Shown here: positions 1 to 12,533 of the stretch, piece by piece
Numbering within the stretch: position 1 is the first letter of the stretch
Layout: each line of letters begins with the position of its first letter
Translations under genes and position numbers: made by a program
The notes under the pieces: model-generated
Databases searched by the model: none
Seen by the model: the letters and a program-made list of their open reading frames with translations, nothing else
What the model was told of the DNA's origin: nothing
Source of the DNA: Geosiphon pyriformis
Taxonomy: Eukaryota > Glomeromycota > Glomeromycetes > Archaeosporales > Geosiphonaceae
Direction: 5' to 3'
DNA: 64,000 nucleotides
Assembly (NCBI GenBank): GCA_016748015.1
Contig: JAAOMT010000494.1
Coordinates: 109,232 to 173,231, forward strand

Positions 1-639
1 TAGACAAAATATTAAATAAAACATACTTATTATTATCCAATCTATGTTATTATTATTTTATTAAGAATCTAATCACTCTTTTATTTATTAATACTTTATG
101 TTAATACCATTCAATATTTAATCATACTAGAATAATAGTTCTTAATCACAGTTATTGACAAGATACTAATTTTTTATTTTTTTCTTTTTTTTTCTTTTTA
201 TTTTTTTATTTTTATTATTTTTATTATTTTTTTTATTTTGTTGTTTATTGATTTACTAATTGATTAAAAAATTAATATACAGAATATTGATGTTAGGATA
301 TAGTATTAATAAAAAACTTAGAAATAAAGATAGACACTCAGAATTGAGAATAGCTTACTAAGAAATACTGACCACCAAGCTGAGAAAAAAATTGACAGAA
401 AAACCTTTTAAGAAACAATAGACACCAAAAACATACCAACTCAAAAGTTGAGAAAAAAACTAGAAAAATCACAAAAAATATCATTATTGAATCTTTGTTT
501 ATTATACAAAAGACTCAATCAAAATCTTTAAATTAGCCAAAACCTTCAGATATAAAAACCTTCAGATATTATCAGCTATTGAGCACTAAGTTACGGATTT
601 GTTATTTGTATCAACACTTCAAATAATTATTTGTAACAA
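1..639. other. AT-rich sequence without a gene
   Basis: Very AT-rich sequence with a T/A-rich low-complexity block near 170-240. No coding signal was seen. The part after about 540 may be a weak extension of the repeat that begins near 640. Confidence 0.5.
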
Positions 640-1780
640 CATATCAAAAGTACAATTAATAACAGAAAAGATATTAAACTATTTAATAAAATTATAATCA
701 AGATTTTTACAATTAATTATTAAAAAAATGTGGAATTTAAATGTCCAACTTTAAAAACAAAATTATAAAAATAATAAAAAAATTACAAAAGTATAACAAA
801 ACTAAAATAGTTTTTAATTAAGTTTTATTGTTAAGACTTTTCTAAACAATATATATTTTTATTACTTATTTAATGTTTAATAGCTTGCTCAATAAAACAA
901 AACATAATATGAAATAGTAATAATATATAATTAAAAAATAAAAGTAATAAAAAACTCGAAATAATAATAACAAGTACATAAAAAATTAGAAATAATATAA
1001 TTCTAAATAATAATAAGAAATATTAAAAAACATATTTAAAATTGTAATAATAAGTATTTAAAATATAGAAAAGAAAAAGAAAAAACTAATTACTTACTAT
1101 AAAACTATAATAAAAAATTGGCTTAATATTAAATTAATGCTTTTTTGAACTAACAAAAAGATTATATATATAATTAAATTATATTAAATCTACATATTAT
1201 ATTAAGACTACTTAAAATACATCAATTATTTATATAAATTAAATTAATTAATTCATAATAACTTACTTGACATATTATTTTTTTAGAAGTTAGTAATTTA
1301 AATAATTAAATTTAAATGGCTGAATAATTATAAATTAATAATATTCATTATAATTCTGATTGATATAATCAAAATAGAATAATTAATTATATTTCTTAAT
1401 AATTAATTTTAATTATTGATCACAAATCTGGATTATTGAATTGTTCTAATAAGAACATATGAAAATTTTAGAACATAACAAAATCTGTTGTTATTAAATT
1501 ACATATATTAATCATTTATTTCTATTAGTGTTTCTTAGTTTGTTAAGATTTTTTTGTATTTAACTTAATTAAACTGTTAAATTATGCTATATTTTTTTGT
1601 TGTAATAAAACTAATTACTAATTATTTATTTTCGAATTGCCAGCTAATTTGTTAATTAAATGTAATAATATAGGCTTTTTTTTATATAATTTTAATGCTA
1701 ATTTTTATTGTATATGTTGTAATTTTTATATTGAAAAACATAAAAATCTATTAATAATAGTATGCTAAAATAAACAATTT
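640..1780 (+). repeat. ~1.15 kb dispersed repeat, copy A (inverted partner at 6205-7385)
   Basis: The sequence aligns by eye, over nearly its whole length, with the reverse complement of 6205-7385. Anchors are AAAAAAATGTGG near 722-733, the TTGGCTTAATATT block near 1119-1131, a stretch ending AAAATACAT near 1205-1220, and TGTTGTAATTTTT near 1713. Both copies differ by many substitutions and small indels. No coding potential was seen. It could be a solo LTR or the end of a larger element; neat TG...CA ends and target duplications were not found. Confidence 0.7.
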
Positions 1781-2454
1781 TTATTAGTCATTAAAATATA
1801 ACAGATGTATTAATTAAGTTAAATAGTATTACTTTAAATTTGAAATTTTTTTTTTTATTGTGAATATTATTTTTTTTTTTATTTAAATTCATAACTACTT
1901 GTTAATAACTAATTCTTTTTTTTAAATAAATCAAACAATATTTAAATTCATGGAATTAAATAACTATTATTATGAATAATATTGTTAAGTTTTTAATAGT
2001 CTATACAAAACTGAATTTTTTTATTTTTTTTATATTAATACTATTAATAATAATCATAAATTCATAAATAATTAAATTAATTTGCTGTTTAATATATAAT
2101 TAATTTTTTTTTAATGATATTATAACTAATTAATAGTATTTTATATGTTTTAATTATTCTGGTTAGAATAAATAACATTTATTTTTTTAGATTTAAATTT
2201 GTAATATAAAGTCTATATATCTACACAACTGGTTAAAGTCTGATATATTAGTTAATAATTGGTCTTTAATTTTTAATTTTTAATAATAGTATTTACTAAT
2301 ATTTTTACATATTTTTTGCTATTATTAAAAATTAAAATTCTTATATTTTTGTGATTTTTTGTTGATAAATATAAGTTAATAATAGCAATAATTTTATTTT
2401 AGTATTTTTTAAATTTTGGTTCAAAAATTTGAATTTGATTTTTAATTTTTTAGG
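1781..2454. other. AT-rich spacer without a gene
   Basis: Long A/T runs with almost no CpG and no coding signal. It lies between the inverted-repeat copy and the 3' LTR of the gypsy element, and is probably decayed repeat sequence. Confidence 0.4.
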
Positions 2455-3209
2455 GTATTTTTAACAAGTATTAATAATAATATTAGAAGTTTTTTTTATT
2501 TTTTCTTGATATTGTTAATGTTATTTTGCTGTTAATTTTATTATTTATAAAAGTTAATAAATTTCTGATAAGCTAATTTTTTTTCAAAATAAATTTTTAT
2601 ATTTTAAACTATATATATAATTAGACTTATAATAAAATAACTAATTTTATACTAATTACTTATATAGTTATTTTGCAGTAAAAGTTAAATTTTTTACAAA
2701 AAAATTTTATTTGTAAGCTTTTTAAAATATGTGTAGTTACTTTGTTGTAAAAGTTAATTTTTTTACAGAAAAGTTTAACTATAGATTACTTAATAATAAT
2801 AAAAAAATAAAAGAAAATAAACTAAAGAAAAAAAAATAAAAAATATATTAAGAAAGTTATTTTGAATTTAAGTTTGGAAGTTGCTAATAATTACTGAAAT
2901 TAGTAACTAATTAATTTCAAAATATTAATATAAAAAATTAATTTTAAAATAATAATAATAAAATTTTTTTTTTAAAATAGTTTTTATTAGAATTAATTTG
3001 TAGAAAAAATGATTAATTCTTACTAAAATATCTAGTAAAATTTTTTTTTAAAGAAAAAAGCTTTTTTTTATACAACTTATTATAATATTATTCTATAATC
3101 TAACATATTTTTTTTTAATATTTTAGTAAATTAAAAATATATTTTATTAAACTACAAGTTATTTTTGTAAATTATAGATTATTTTAGTAAACTATTAAAT
3201 ATTTTGACA
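2455..3209 (-). repeat. 3' LTR of the gypsy element
   Basis: Direct repeat of 11505-12232 in the same orientation. Shared landmarks include a GTAGTTACTTTG(C/T)TGTAAAAGT block (near 2733 here and 11769 in the partner) and a TTTTATACAACTTATTATA block near 3067. On the minus strand the LTR begins TGTCAAAATAT. The inner boundary is uncertain by some tens of bases. Confidence 0.65.
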
Positions 3210-3579
3210 AATTTTAACTTGTATAATCTATTGCCTAGAATTTTATAAATATAGAATAATTCATCTTATTTATGTTCAAATTTTTTATTTTATTGTTTTT
3301 TAGTCTTAGTTTTGTATAACAAAACTTTTTTTTAACTTTAAATTTATTAGTGATTAGTAGCAATTTGTTGTCATACCATTTTTTTTGTTGAAATTGGAAA
3401 TGTTTAATATGGATAATTATTAATTATTATTTTTTTTCTAAAGTATTAAAAAGAGTGTAGATTTTTTATTAAAGTGTTTTCTGAAAGTTTTTTTTATTGA
3501 TTGATTACATAAGATATGTTTCTACAATAAAATTAATTGGTAATATTGTTGTTTTTTTATAGATTAGATCAAAGAATAT

Positions 3580-4150
3580 GTGTTTTATAATACCTCGTTT
3601 TAATGTTTTATATACTAGTAATATTAATGAAATAAAATTATCTTATTTTTGCTCAAAATTAGTTAAAACTTTGACTAATAATTTATATAGTATTTAATTG
3701 AATTGTTCTATAAGTCTATTTGTTTGTAGATAGTAAAATAATAATAAAGATTTTTTAATATTAAATTATTCACAAATTTTTTGTATTATGTTGTTTATAA
3801 AATATGTTTCTTGATTGAATAAAAGTTTAATTAGATATCTATATCTATAAATAATATCTTTATAGATAAAATTTGCTATTGATTTTGCATCTGCTTATTG
3901 CATAGCTTTGGTTTCAGGCCATTTGGTAAGATAATTTATTATAATTGCAATATAATAATTTTTTTGAGTGGTAATAAGTAGTAATTCGATTAAATTAATT
4001 CTTACTCTGTTAAAAAGTTCTTCAATTTTAATTGAATTTAAAGGTTCAGTAGAATGAGTTTTTTTTCTTTTTTGACAACTATCACATAATTCTACATACT
4101 ATTAAATGTCTTGTTACATATAAAGCCAAAAATAATGTTCTAATGTTTTT
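3580..4150 (-). pseudogene. Gypsy integrase core remnant
   Basis: The minus strand between about 4075 and 3880 translates to an integrase-like stretch. It contains CQKRKKTHSTEPLNSIK, then NRVRINLIELL, then IAIIINYLTKWPETKAMQ, matching the usual gypsy integrase layout: C-terminal Cys of the HHCC finger, the catalytic-core strand with D-(H/Y)-LTKWPEA, and the A-E-S/A helix. The first catalytic Asp position reads N or I in this copy, and stops interrupt the frame. Integrase inserts the cDNA into the host genome; this copy cannot be functional. Confidence 0.7.
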
Positions 4151-4559
4151 TGTATTATATTGTTTTTTCTTAGATAGGCTAATAAAAAGTCTGTATATAT
4201 GTTATATAAGATTGTTTTTTTTTTTATTTTGTTGAATTAATTTGAATAGATTTGTTAGATTTCAGTGGTTTTGATAATAAATTTTGTTGTGATACAAGAA
4301 ATATTGTTTGAATTAGTATTGTAATTAGTGTTTTTTGGCTAAAAACTATTTTTTTAGTATGTTGAGAGTTTTCAGATAGTTTTTAATATTGTTGTAGTTT
4401 TTGAAATCTATTGTTTTATTTGTTGACTGTTGTTAAGTTAGTGGTTTTTTGATGTTGATTCTAATTTTGCCTCATTCTAGAAAGACTATTTATATTTGTA
4501 TGTAATTTGCTTAGTTTATAGTAGATAATATATTTGTAATCTGTTAGGAAATCAGATTA

Positions 4560-4910
4560 TTGGAATTATTTGGTACTAAGTTTAAAGCTTTTTTTGTTGA
4601 GCTATTTAAGGTTAATATTATTTATAATAATATCAAATTAAAATTCATTTTGGAAATATTGTTGAAAGTGTTTTAGAGTCCAAATAACAGCTGTTGTTTC
4701 TAATTTAGTAGACTTATATTTGAATTCAGTTGGTTTGAGAGTTTTATTAACATAAGCAATTACTTGTTCATTGCCATTGTTATTTAATTGTAATAAGATG
4801 GTACCAAAAACTATATGTGAAATATTGGTGGCTAACTAAAACCTTTTACTAAAATTTGGATAAACAAAAATTGAAACTGTGATAAGCTTTTCTTTAAAAG
4901 TGTCAAATGC
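4560..4910 (-). pseudogene. Gypsy RNase H remnant
   Basis: Minus-strand translation gives LATNISHIVFGTILLQ, then NGNEQVIAYVNKTLKPTEF, then TTAVIWTLKHFQQYFQNEF. This is the gypsy RNase H pattern (TDAS...GAVL, YASRTLxPAE, ExLAVVWALKHFRxYL). The first catalytic Asp (TDAS) reads TNIS here, a G-to-A type change. The domain would degrade the RNA strand during reverse transcription. It lies directly downstream (minus sense) of the reverse transcriptase. Confidence 0.75.
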
Positions 4911-4999
4911 TTATTGTTGAGTTTGTGTCTATTGATATTTTATGTTCTTGTTGATTAAGTAATTAAGTGGTTTAGCAATTTTTTGATGAATTTTTGGTA

Positions 5000-5625
5000 A
5001 TAAAAGGCTAATCTTATGAATTTTTTTAGTTCTGTAGTATTTTAGAAAACTTGAAAATTTTTAACAGCACTAATTGTTTCTGGATTAGATTGAACTTTAT
5101 TTTTGCTAACAATATGTCCAAAAAAAATCAAACTTGTTTTTCTAAAGTAACATTTTTTGATATTTAACTTTAATTATACTTTTTGTAATTATTGAAAAAC
5201 TTTTCACAGATAAATCAGATAGACTTTAAAACTTGGAAAGTATACATTAGTGTTATCTAAATAAATAACTACTAATTATTATAAAAGTCTTTTATAAACA
5301 ATATTTATAAGTTTTTAGAATATTGCTAGTATATTATAGAGTTCAAAAAGCATTATATTAAACTTGTAATTTCTTTTTTGAGTAGTAAATGCTGTTTTAA
5401 AGTGGTTTTTAAGATCTATTTCAACTTGCCAATATCTGTTTTTTAAATTTAAAGTTGAAAAAAACTTGGCTTTTCTTAGAGTGTTTAGCATGTTGTTAAT
5501 TTTTGGTAATAGATAGACATCTTTAATTGTGACATTATTTAATTGTCAATAGTTTACACAAAATTTGATTTTGCTGTTTTTTTTTAACAAAAACTATTGG
5601 TAAGATTCAAAGGCTTTTTAATAAT
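5000..5625 (-). pseudogene. Gypsy reverse transcriptase remnant
   Basis: The minus strand near 5565-5500 reads KFCVNY*QLNNVTIKDVYLL, the decayed form of the gypsy motif FCVDYRxLNxxTxKDxYPLP. It is followed by TLNLKNRYWQVEID and KTAFTTQKRNYKFNIMLFEL (DLxSGYWQVxxD, KTAFxTxxGxYEFxVMPFGL). The catalytic Y-x-D-D is YLDN near 5252-5263. The stop in CVNY*QLN is TGA where CGA is expected, a C-to-T change. The enzyme copied element RNA into DNA; this copy is dead. Confidence 0.85.
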
Positions 5626-6204
5626 TAAATAAAGCCATTATTGAGCATTTATTAAATTTTTTCTTTAATAAATTAGTGGCTAGTAGATGGCACTTAATAG
5701 ACTTATTAAAATTTTGGTGGAATATTTCTTGTATAGATCTAATGCTATACAATGTCAGTTTTCTTAAAATTGTTATTATTTTTGGCAAATATATTAATAT
5801 ATTCAACAATTAACTGTTTTAATTTTTTTTGTTGTTGGAGTTCCAAGAAACTTATGTTAATTCAAAAAGTTTTCTTCTAAAATATGGTAGTTTTTAATAA
5901 TAGAAGTAATGTTTGAATTTGGAAATAAGATATGTCTTACAATTTTGATAAAATTAAAAACAATCTGAAGAGTCTTATCTTGAAAGATATTGCTATATAT
6001 GATTTTAATTTCTAATTTATTTAATAAAATAATGAGGTAGTTGTTGGAATTATAAAATATAATTCGAAATTTTTTCAATTTTTTTGGAATATAAATGTTT
6101 GGAAATAAAATTTTGTGTGTCTGGCAAATTTGTTTATTGGATTTAAAAATTTGTTGAGTGGTAGTTAGTTTTGAACAAGTGTAAATTTTGTGATGTTTTT
6201 CAAA

Positions 6205-7385
6205 AAATGATATAGTAATTAGTATTATTAGAAGATTTTTACACTTTTAAATGAAAAATTACAACACATACTATGAAAATTAATATCAAAATTATGTGAA
6301 AAAGACTTATATCATTGCATTTAATTAACAAAATCAGTTAGCAATTTGAAAATAAATAATCAGTAATTAATTTAATCACAACAAAGAGATATAGCACAAT
6401 CTAACAGTTTAACTAAGTTGAATACAAAAAAATCTTGGCAAACCAAAAAACACCAATGAAAATAGATAATTAATACATGTAATCTAATAACAACAGACTT
6501 TTTTATGCTCTAAGATTTTCATACACTTTTATTAGAACAATTTAATATTTTAGATCTGCAATTAATGGTTAAAAATAGTTACTAAGAAATGTAATTAATT
6601 GATCTATTTCTGATTATATTAATCATAATTATAATTAGTATTATTGATTTATAATCAAATATTGTAGATCCAGCCATCTAAATCTGATCATTTAAATTAT
6701 TAGCTCTTAAATAAATAATAGGCTGAGTAAGCTTATCATAAATTGATTAATTTAATGTATATAAATAATTAATGTATTTTAAATAGTCTTAATATAATAT
6801 ATAGATCCAATATAATTTAGCTATATATACAACTTCTCTGTTAGCTTATAAAAATATCAGTTCAATATTAAGCCAATTCTTTATTATAGTTTTTATAGTG
6901 AACAGTTAGTCTTTTTTTCTACACCTCACTTTTTTCTTCCCTTTTTCTATGCTTTAAATACTTGTTATTACAATCTCAAATATGTTTTTACATATTTTTT
7001 ATGACTATTTGAAATTACATTGTTATAATTTTTTACTTACTTATTATTACTATTTCAAGTTTTCTATTACTTTTAATCTTCAAATTATGTGTTATCATTA
7101 TTTTACATTAAGTCTTGTTTTACTGAACAAGTTGTTAAAATATTAAAATAAGTAATAAAATATTACATTTTTAAAGAGTAGTCTTAACAATAAAAAGTTT
7201 AATTGAAATCTATTTCAGTTATGTTTTATTTTTATGATTCTTTTAAAATTCTTATAACTTTATTTTCAAAGCTGAACATTTGAACACCACATTTTTTTGT
7301 TAACTAATTAAAAAAATTTTGGTTATGTATTTCTTAAAGTAATTTGTTTTTGTTTTTATTGTTGATTGTGTTTTTTGATATATAT
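6205..7385 (-). repeat. ~1.15 kb dispersed repeat, copy B, inside the gypsy element
   Basis: This is the reverse-complement partner of 640-1780. It lies between the gypsy pol remains (below 5.7 kb) and the gag remains (above 10 kb), so it was probably inserted into the element. No flanking target duplication could be identified, and the borders are approximate. Confidence 0.7.
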
Positions 7386-7599
7386 AAAGAGATATAACTT
7401 TTCTTTCTCTTTTAAAATACTTAAGACTGGTTTTTGTCTAAAAACAAATAATAATAATAATACTTTTTTTTACTTTTAATGATTTTACTACACATCTTTT
7501 TTTGTTTTTTCACTTATTGAAATAGTCTATATATTTATAATATGCTATTATTATTAATTATAATTATAGTAATATGTATTACTAATAGAAACTATTATT

Positions 7600-9320
7600 G
7601 TTGCTAAAAAATTATCAAATTCATAGTTTTCACATAGTAATATTGGTTGTGGAAGTTGGAGAATTTGGTGAGATTTATTTTATGTATTGAGAGCTATGTT
7701 TACTAGAACTGTAAATTATCTAGTTGAACCAAAATCTTGGATTTCTCTTTCACTTTTTCTTAATTGTTTTCTGTTGTTAACTAATTGTAATCCCAAAATG
7801 TTAATTAAGAATAAATAAATTGCTTAAACAATTTATTCAGTATGTTCAATTTTGAATAATTTGTTAGCTTTGTTTTATAACAAGATTGTAATGTCTCTGA
7901 TGTATTTCACATCTATAATTTCTTTTTTAATGTTGATTTTTTTGCTTGCCAATAATAATCAGAAAGCAATTTGAATTATTGTTTCTAATAAAATTTTAAA
8001 AGCAATTTTTAGATTAATTTTTGTTAAAAACTTGAGTTGAAAAATCAAAATGTTCTTGTCAAAATATCATAGATCATATTTAATATCAATTTTATGAGTT
8101 TTTTTTGACTTGATTCTTTGGCCATTGTTGTTGAAATATTTGAGTTTTATAGCAGACTGGTTTTTAACCAAGTAAATTAGTGTGGTTGCAATTTTTTTTT
8201 TCTGTTTAAATTCTCCAAATTCAATTTTATGTTTATCTTTTTTATTGGGCAAAAAGATACTAAGAACATAATATTCTGGATATTATTGGTTATTACAAAG
8301 CATAATATATTCTTTATATAGTTAAATGTTTATTTGTTTTAATTGTTAAATTTGAGCTTTTTTGGTTAAGTAGACATAACTTATAATCTGATAATAAGTT
8401 TTTACCTCATTTTTATAATTAAATCTAGCTAATTTTATTGTATATTTAATGTATTTTGCTTTTTTTATTTGGTATATATCTTTTTGGGTTCCTTTATTAA
8501 TTAAAACTATGGCCAATTTATAGATTATTTTAGCATTATATAAGTAATAATAAAGTTTGTTGAAAGTGTTGTTATATGTTGTGTCAAAAAAAATTTCTCT
8601 TTTTACTTTTTCTACAATTAAAAATACATATTAACAGATTTGATTATAGACTTTTCTTCTTATTGCAACATTAATCCAATTGTATTTTTCTGGTAACATT
8701 TTTTTATATGTAAAACAAAGAGTGTTGTCCTATTTTCTATTTTATTTAGAGTATCTGAATTGTTTTCTATGATATGCTTTATAAAAATAGAAGGTATATA
8801 TTTTATATTCTTTTTTTGAAGATATGTATGCTCCTATTAACAAAAGCTTTTTGTTGTATTTTTTATATTTAAGTAGAATATAAGGTGGTTGTTTCTGTAG
8901 TTCTGGTATAGAATATTAAACAACATTTTATTTTTTGGTTTTTTCAAAGATTTTTTGCTCTGTTTTCTTAGTCTAATTAGATGTTGATTCAAAAATCATG
9001 TATGTTTTAGTAATTAAAATTTTTTTGTCTTTTTAAATTTAAACACTAAGACTTTTTTAGATTATTTGTTAAAAGTACCATATATAATAAATATTCAGAT
9101 ATATTGTATTTAATATGAAATCTTTAATTCTTGTGTTTTCTAATCCAAGTTTATATTGGCTTTAAAGAGCCAATTATTTCTAATCAAGGCTTAGTATTAA
9201 AGTATATCTATTACAAAAACTTTAACTGGAATAATAATTTCATTAAATGTAAAAAAAAATTGTCAATTTTTTCTACTAGAGTTTTTTTTATACTATTAGT
9301 TATAACAATGATTGTTTGAA
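7600..9320 (-). pseudogene. Decayed coding-like stretch of unknown origin
   Basis: On the minus strand this stretch has lower A/T-run content than its surroundings and gives protein-like segments. One lies near 8685-8360 (LPEKYNWINVAIRRKVYNQI, then WPIVLINKGTQKDIYQ-like text) and another in the open frame at 8252-8067, rich in K and Q. I do not recognise a domain. It sits between gypsy gag and pol, where only about 1-1.5 kb of protease-linker would be expected. It may therefore be part of a nested element together with the repeat at 6205-7385, or an accessory gypsy region. Confidence 0.3.
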
Positions 9321-10015
9321 CTAGTCTGTTAATATTTCACTTAAGTTATTACATCAACTAATAAATAATAATACTTTCTGCAGATCTATTATATAAGATT
9401 AACCAAATTGGTTTTTCTTCAATTTTGGCTTCTGTATATATTGCTGTAATTATTTTTTGTTTATTAACTGCTGTATTACTAAGTAGAAATGGTAATTCAT
9501 TGGCTTCAAATTTAAATATAAATATATTTAAAAAGTTAATATTTGGGTGATTTTGGCTAGTAGAATTATATTATTGGAAGAATTTTGTTTTGGTGCTGTA
9601 GTTTTATCTTCAAAAAGTGCAGTTTATTAAAAATTTGATTTTTCTGGCATTGTGAAATAATTAAGTTAAGTGTGATAATATATAGATCTTTGCTAAGCTG
9701 GGTTTTAGAAAACTAATTAGTTGTTGAGATTAAATCAATTATTGTTGAAAAACCAATTTTGTAATGCAAATTGGTCTTATTGAATTAATCTTTAAACCAG
9801 TACTTAATATTATTATGTGAATAGTAATTAATATTGTTGAATCTGTAGAAATTGTTAATATTGTTGTAATATTGATTGTAAAACAAGTTAATAGTAGTTG
9901 TTTTAGTGTTGAGATCTTAGTAAATAATAAGTTATGGTAGAAGTTAATAATATAACTGTTGGAATTGAGAATAATATTAATTATTCTATTACTGTTGGTC
10001 TTGTTATAGCTTTTT

Positions 10016-10900
10016 GCAATTATATTTCCAGTGTTTTGAAATTCCACAATAATAGCAATTTTGAGTTTGACTGTTTGATAACAACAAAAAGTTGTTTTAT
10101 TTGGATTATTGGAGTGGTTAATATCTTTACTATTGCTGCTATTGTTAATTAGTAAAATAATTTTTGACTTTTTTTGTCAATTAATCAATTTTTTTTTAGC
10201 TGCTAAACTGATTTCTCCAATTACAAGATTTACAAGTTTGGTACAATTAGTTTTTTCTATTGTTATTTTATAGGCCTTAATATATTAAATAGCAGTGGTT
10301 AGATTTTTTGGAGCATATGATTAGACTGTTTTAATGAGTTTGTTTTTTAATTTTACAATAAACTAATCCAAAATCTGGACATTAAAGTAGTAGTTATTGG
10401 TTTCCAATTATCAAATTTGTTAAAAAAGTTTGTTAAATCTTTTAAGATAAGTTATAATGATTTTGGATAATTCTTGTTTAATATTGTAAAAGCAATTTTG
10501 AAGAGTAATAAAGGTGTTGTTGTTGGTAAATTGTTCCAGAAAAGCATCTTTAAATGTTTGCCAGTTTTTAAAAAATTTGGTCAAGTTTTCAAATCATTCT
10601 CCTGCTGTTTTTTGAAAAAAGTATAGAATTACTTTTAATAATTTTGCTGCATTCTATTCATTTGCATCTTTTGCTTTTTGGACTTTGTTAAACTATTTTT
10701 GTAAACTAGTGTTAACATCTTTTCTAGTAAATTCAGTGATTTTTGTAATATAGGTAATTGCCATATATTCTGTATTTTTGTTTTTAATAATTTCTTCTTT
10801 TGTGGTTTTAAAAATGTTTTTGTTGTTATCAAAGTAGTTGTTTTGGTTTTTTGCTAAGAAATCGAAAAGATTAGTACTGGTAAAGATTTGTTTAAGCTAT
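10016..10900 (-). pseudogene. Gypsy gag remnant with CCHC zinc knuckle
   Basis: At 10620-10440 the minus strand translates to GE*FENLTKFFKNWQTFKDA, then FLEQFTNNNTFITLQNCFYN and IKQELSKIIITYL. This is the retrotransposon gag fold pattern (W/F...A.W..F...F...F, repeated Q and a conserved Y-x-x-x-F). At 10057-10016 lies a zinc knuckle CYYCGISKHWKYNC, which fits C-x2-C-x4-H-x4-C exactly. Gag packages element RNA. Stop codons interrupt the frame. Confidence 0.7.
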
Positions 10901-11426
10901 TGTGTAAGACTTTTTAGTGATGTGAAATTTTTTGATTTTAAAAAACAGTTAAATAATAAATTTGGTGTTTGAGCTTAAGAAAATAAACCTAAAAAAAATG
11001 TAATTGAAAGTGGTAATTTAAAACTAGTTTCTTGTTTTGGTGTCTGCAAGTGTTAAAAAAGTTGTTTTTAACATATCTGTGTAAATTGGTCATATATTTT
11101 TCTGTTTGTTTTAGATTTAAACTTAAGTTTAAGAATAAATTATAAGTTGGCAGAATACTTTTTTTCACAAAATGTGATAATATTATAATTAAGCTCTTCA
11201 AAATAAGTAACACAACTATTAGCATTAATGTTTTTTGGGTTTTTATTTAAGTAGCAGATAATATTTTTGAAAAGATTTTGTTTGATTTTTGTAATATTGT
11301 AGTCTTTAAAAAGGTATTTATCAATTTGGTTTTTGATGTATTAAAAAAGTATTTTTTTAAAGGCTGTAATTCCATCTTATATTTCAAATTATTGTTTGCA
11401 GTGAGTGTAAATTGATTGATAATACT

Positions 11427-11503
11427 TTAAAGTTGTTATGTTTGATGCAATTACTATTTTAAAGTTGTTATGTTTAATGCAGTTATTATTTTAAAGTTGT
11501 TAT
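11427..11503. repeat. 32-bp tandem repeat, ~2.4 copies
   Basis: Two 32-bp units starting TTAAAGTTGTTATGTTT (11427 and 11459) differ at three positions and are followed by a partial third. They lie at the inner edge of the 5' LTR of the gypsy element. Confidence 0.8.
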
Positions 11504-11504
11504 T

Positions 11505-12232
11505 GTTGTGTTATTTTTATAAAAGAGGACCAAATATTACTGGAGGTTTTTGGTCTTTTTTCTTAAATGTTGTTAATGCCTGTCTACTGTAAATTTATAT
11601 TTTTGGAAGTAATTAAACCTCTGATAACTGAATTTATTTTTAAATTATCATTTATAATTTAAATTATTGGGCTTATATATAGAATAACTAATTTTGTGTC
11701 AGTTGCTTTATGTATTTATATTGTAATAAATATTAAAATTTGCTTATTTGAAAGCTTACTAAAAATATGTAGTTACTTTGCTGTAAAAGTCAACTTTTCT
11801 ACAAGAATTTTGTTTGTAAGTTATCTTAATAATTATAATAAAAAAATAAAAAAAAATAAAAAAAATGTAAAAAAAATAAAATTTAGCAAGAGAATTTTTT
11901 TCTGTTTAGACCTAAAGTTACTAACAAATTTATTGAAATTGATAGTTAATTAATTTTAAAAATATTAATTGAATTTTGAAAATTTTAAGTATAATTATTT
12001 AAAAAAGTTAGGTTTTTAAATTATTCAATTTTTATTTGTTTTTTTGTGAAGATATGTATAGAATAATTGATTTTAGTTAAGATATATTTTTTCAAAAAGA
12101 AAAACTCTTCTTTTATACAACTTATTATAGTATTAGTTTATGATTTTGATAAACTAAAGATATATTTCAATAAACTACTAGTTGTTTCTACAAATTATGA
12201 ATAATTTTAGTAAACTATTAAGATATTTTGCA
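11505..12232 (-). repeat. 5' LTR of the gypsy element
   Basis: Direct repeat of 2455-3209. On the minus strand it starts TGCAAAATATCTTAATAG, and 3209 downwards reads TGTCAAAATATTTAATAG. The two LTRs differ at many sites, so the insertion is old. Promoter elements inside the LTR cannot be told from the AT-rich background. Confidence 0.65.
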
Positions 12233-12533
12233 AATATTTCTAAATTTAAATAAATTTTGAATATTATACAGTTTTGAAATATTGTGTAATCTAATTATTC
12301 TATTTTTTATTGTATAAATCAAATTATTAATTAACTAGTAAAATTCAATAATTTGATTAAATAATAAATAATAATTGAAACAATATTTGATATATGCTAA
12401 TTAATGATAAGAATTATAAAGGTAATTTTTTGTTAATTTAATGACTAAAATTTTACTGATAACACTATTCAAAAATATTATTATTAATATTAAATATTAA
12501 AAAGAATTGTTTTTTAGTTGTTTTGGCTTTTTT

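Larger units (their letters stand above)
2455..12232 (-). mobile_element. Decayed Ty3/gypsy LTR retrotransposon with nested repeat
   Basis: Two directly repeated flanks (about 2455-3209 and 11505-12232) enclose, in minus-strand order, a gag region with a CCHC zinc knuckle, a reverse transcriptase, an RNase H and an integrase core. The order gag, RT, RNase H, IN is that of Ty3/gypsy (Metaviridae-type) elements. Every coding part is broken by stops and small indels. Catalytic aspartates have been lost (YLDD-type motif reads YLDN near 5252-5263), and CpG is almost absent. A ~1.15 kb repeat (6205-7385) interrupts the stretch between gag and pol. The inner end of the LTRs is approximate. The outer ends fit a TG...CA rule, because on the minus strand both LTRs start TG. 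Confidence 0.75.

Noticed and set aside
9131-9319. 62-residue plus-strand open frame in the first repeat region
   Set aside because: It lies antisense to the gypsy remains and has no domain, no promoter context and AT-driven composition.
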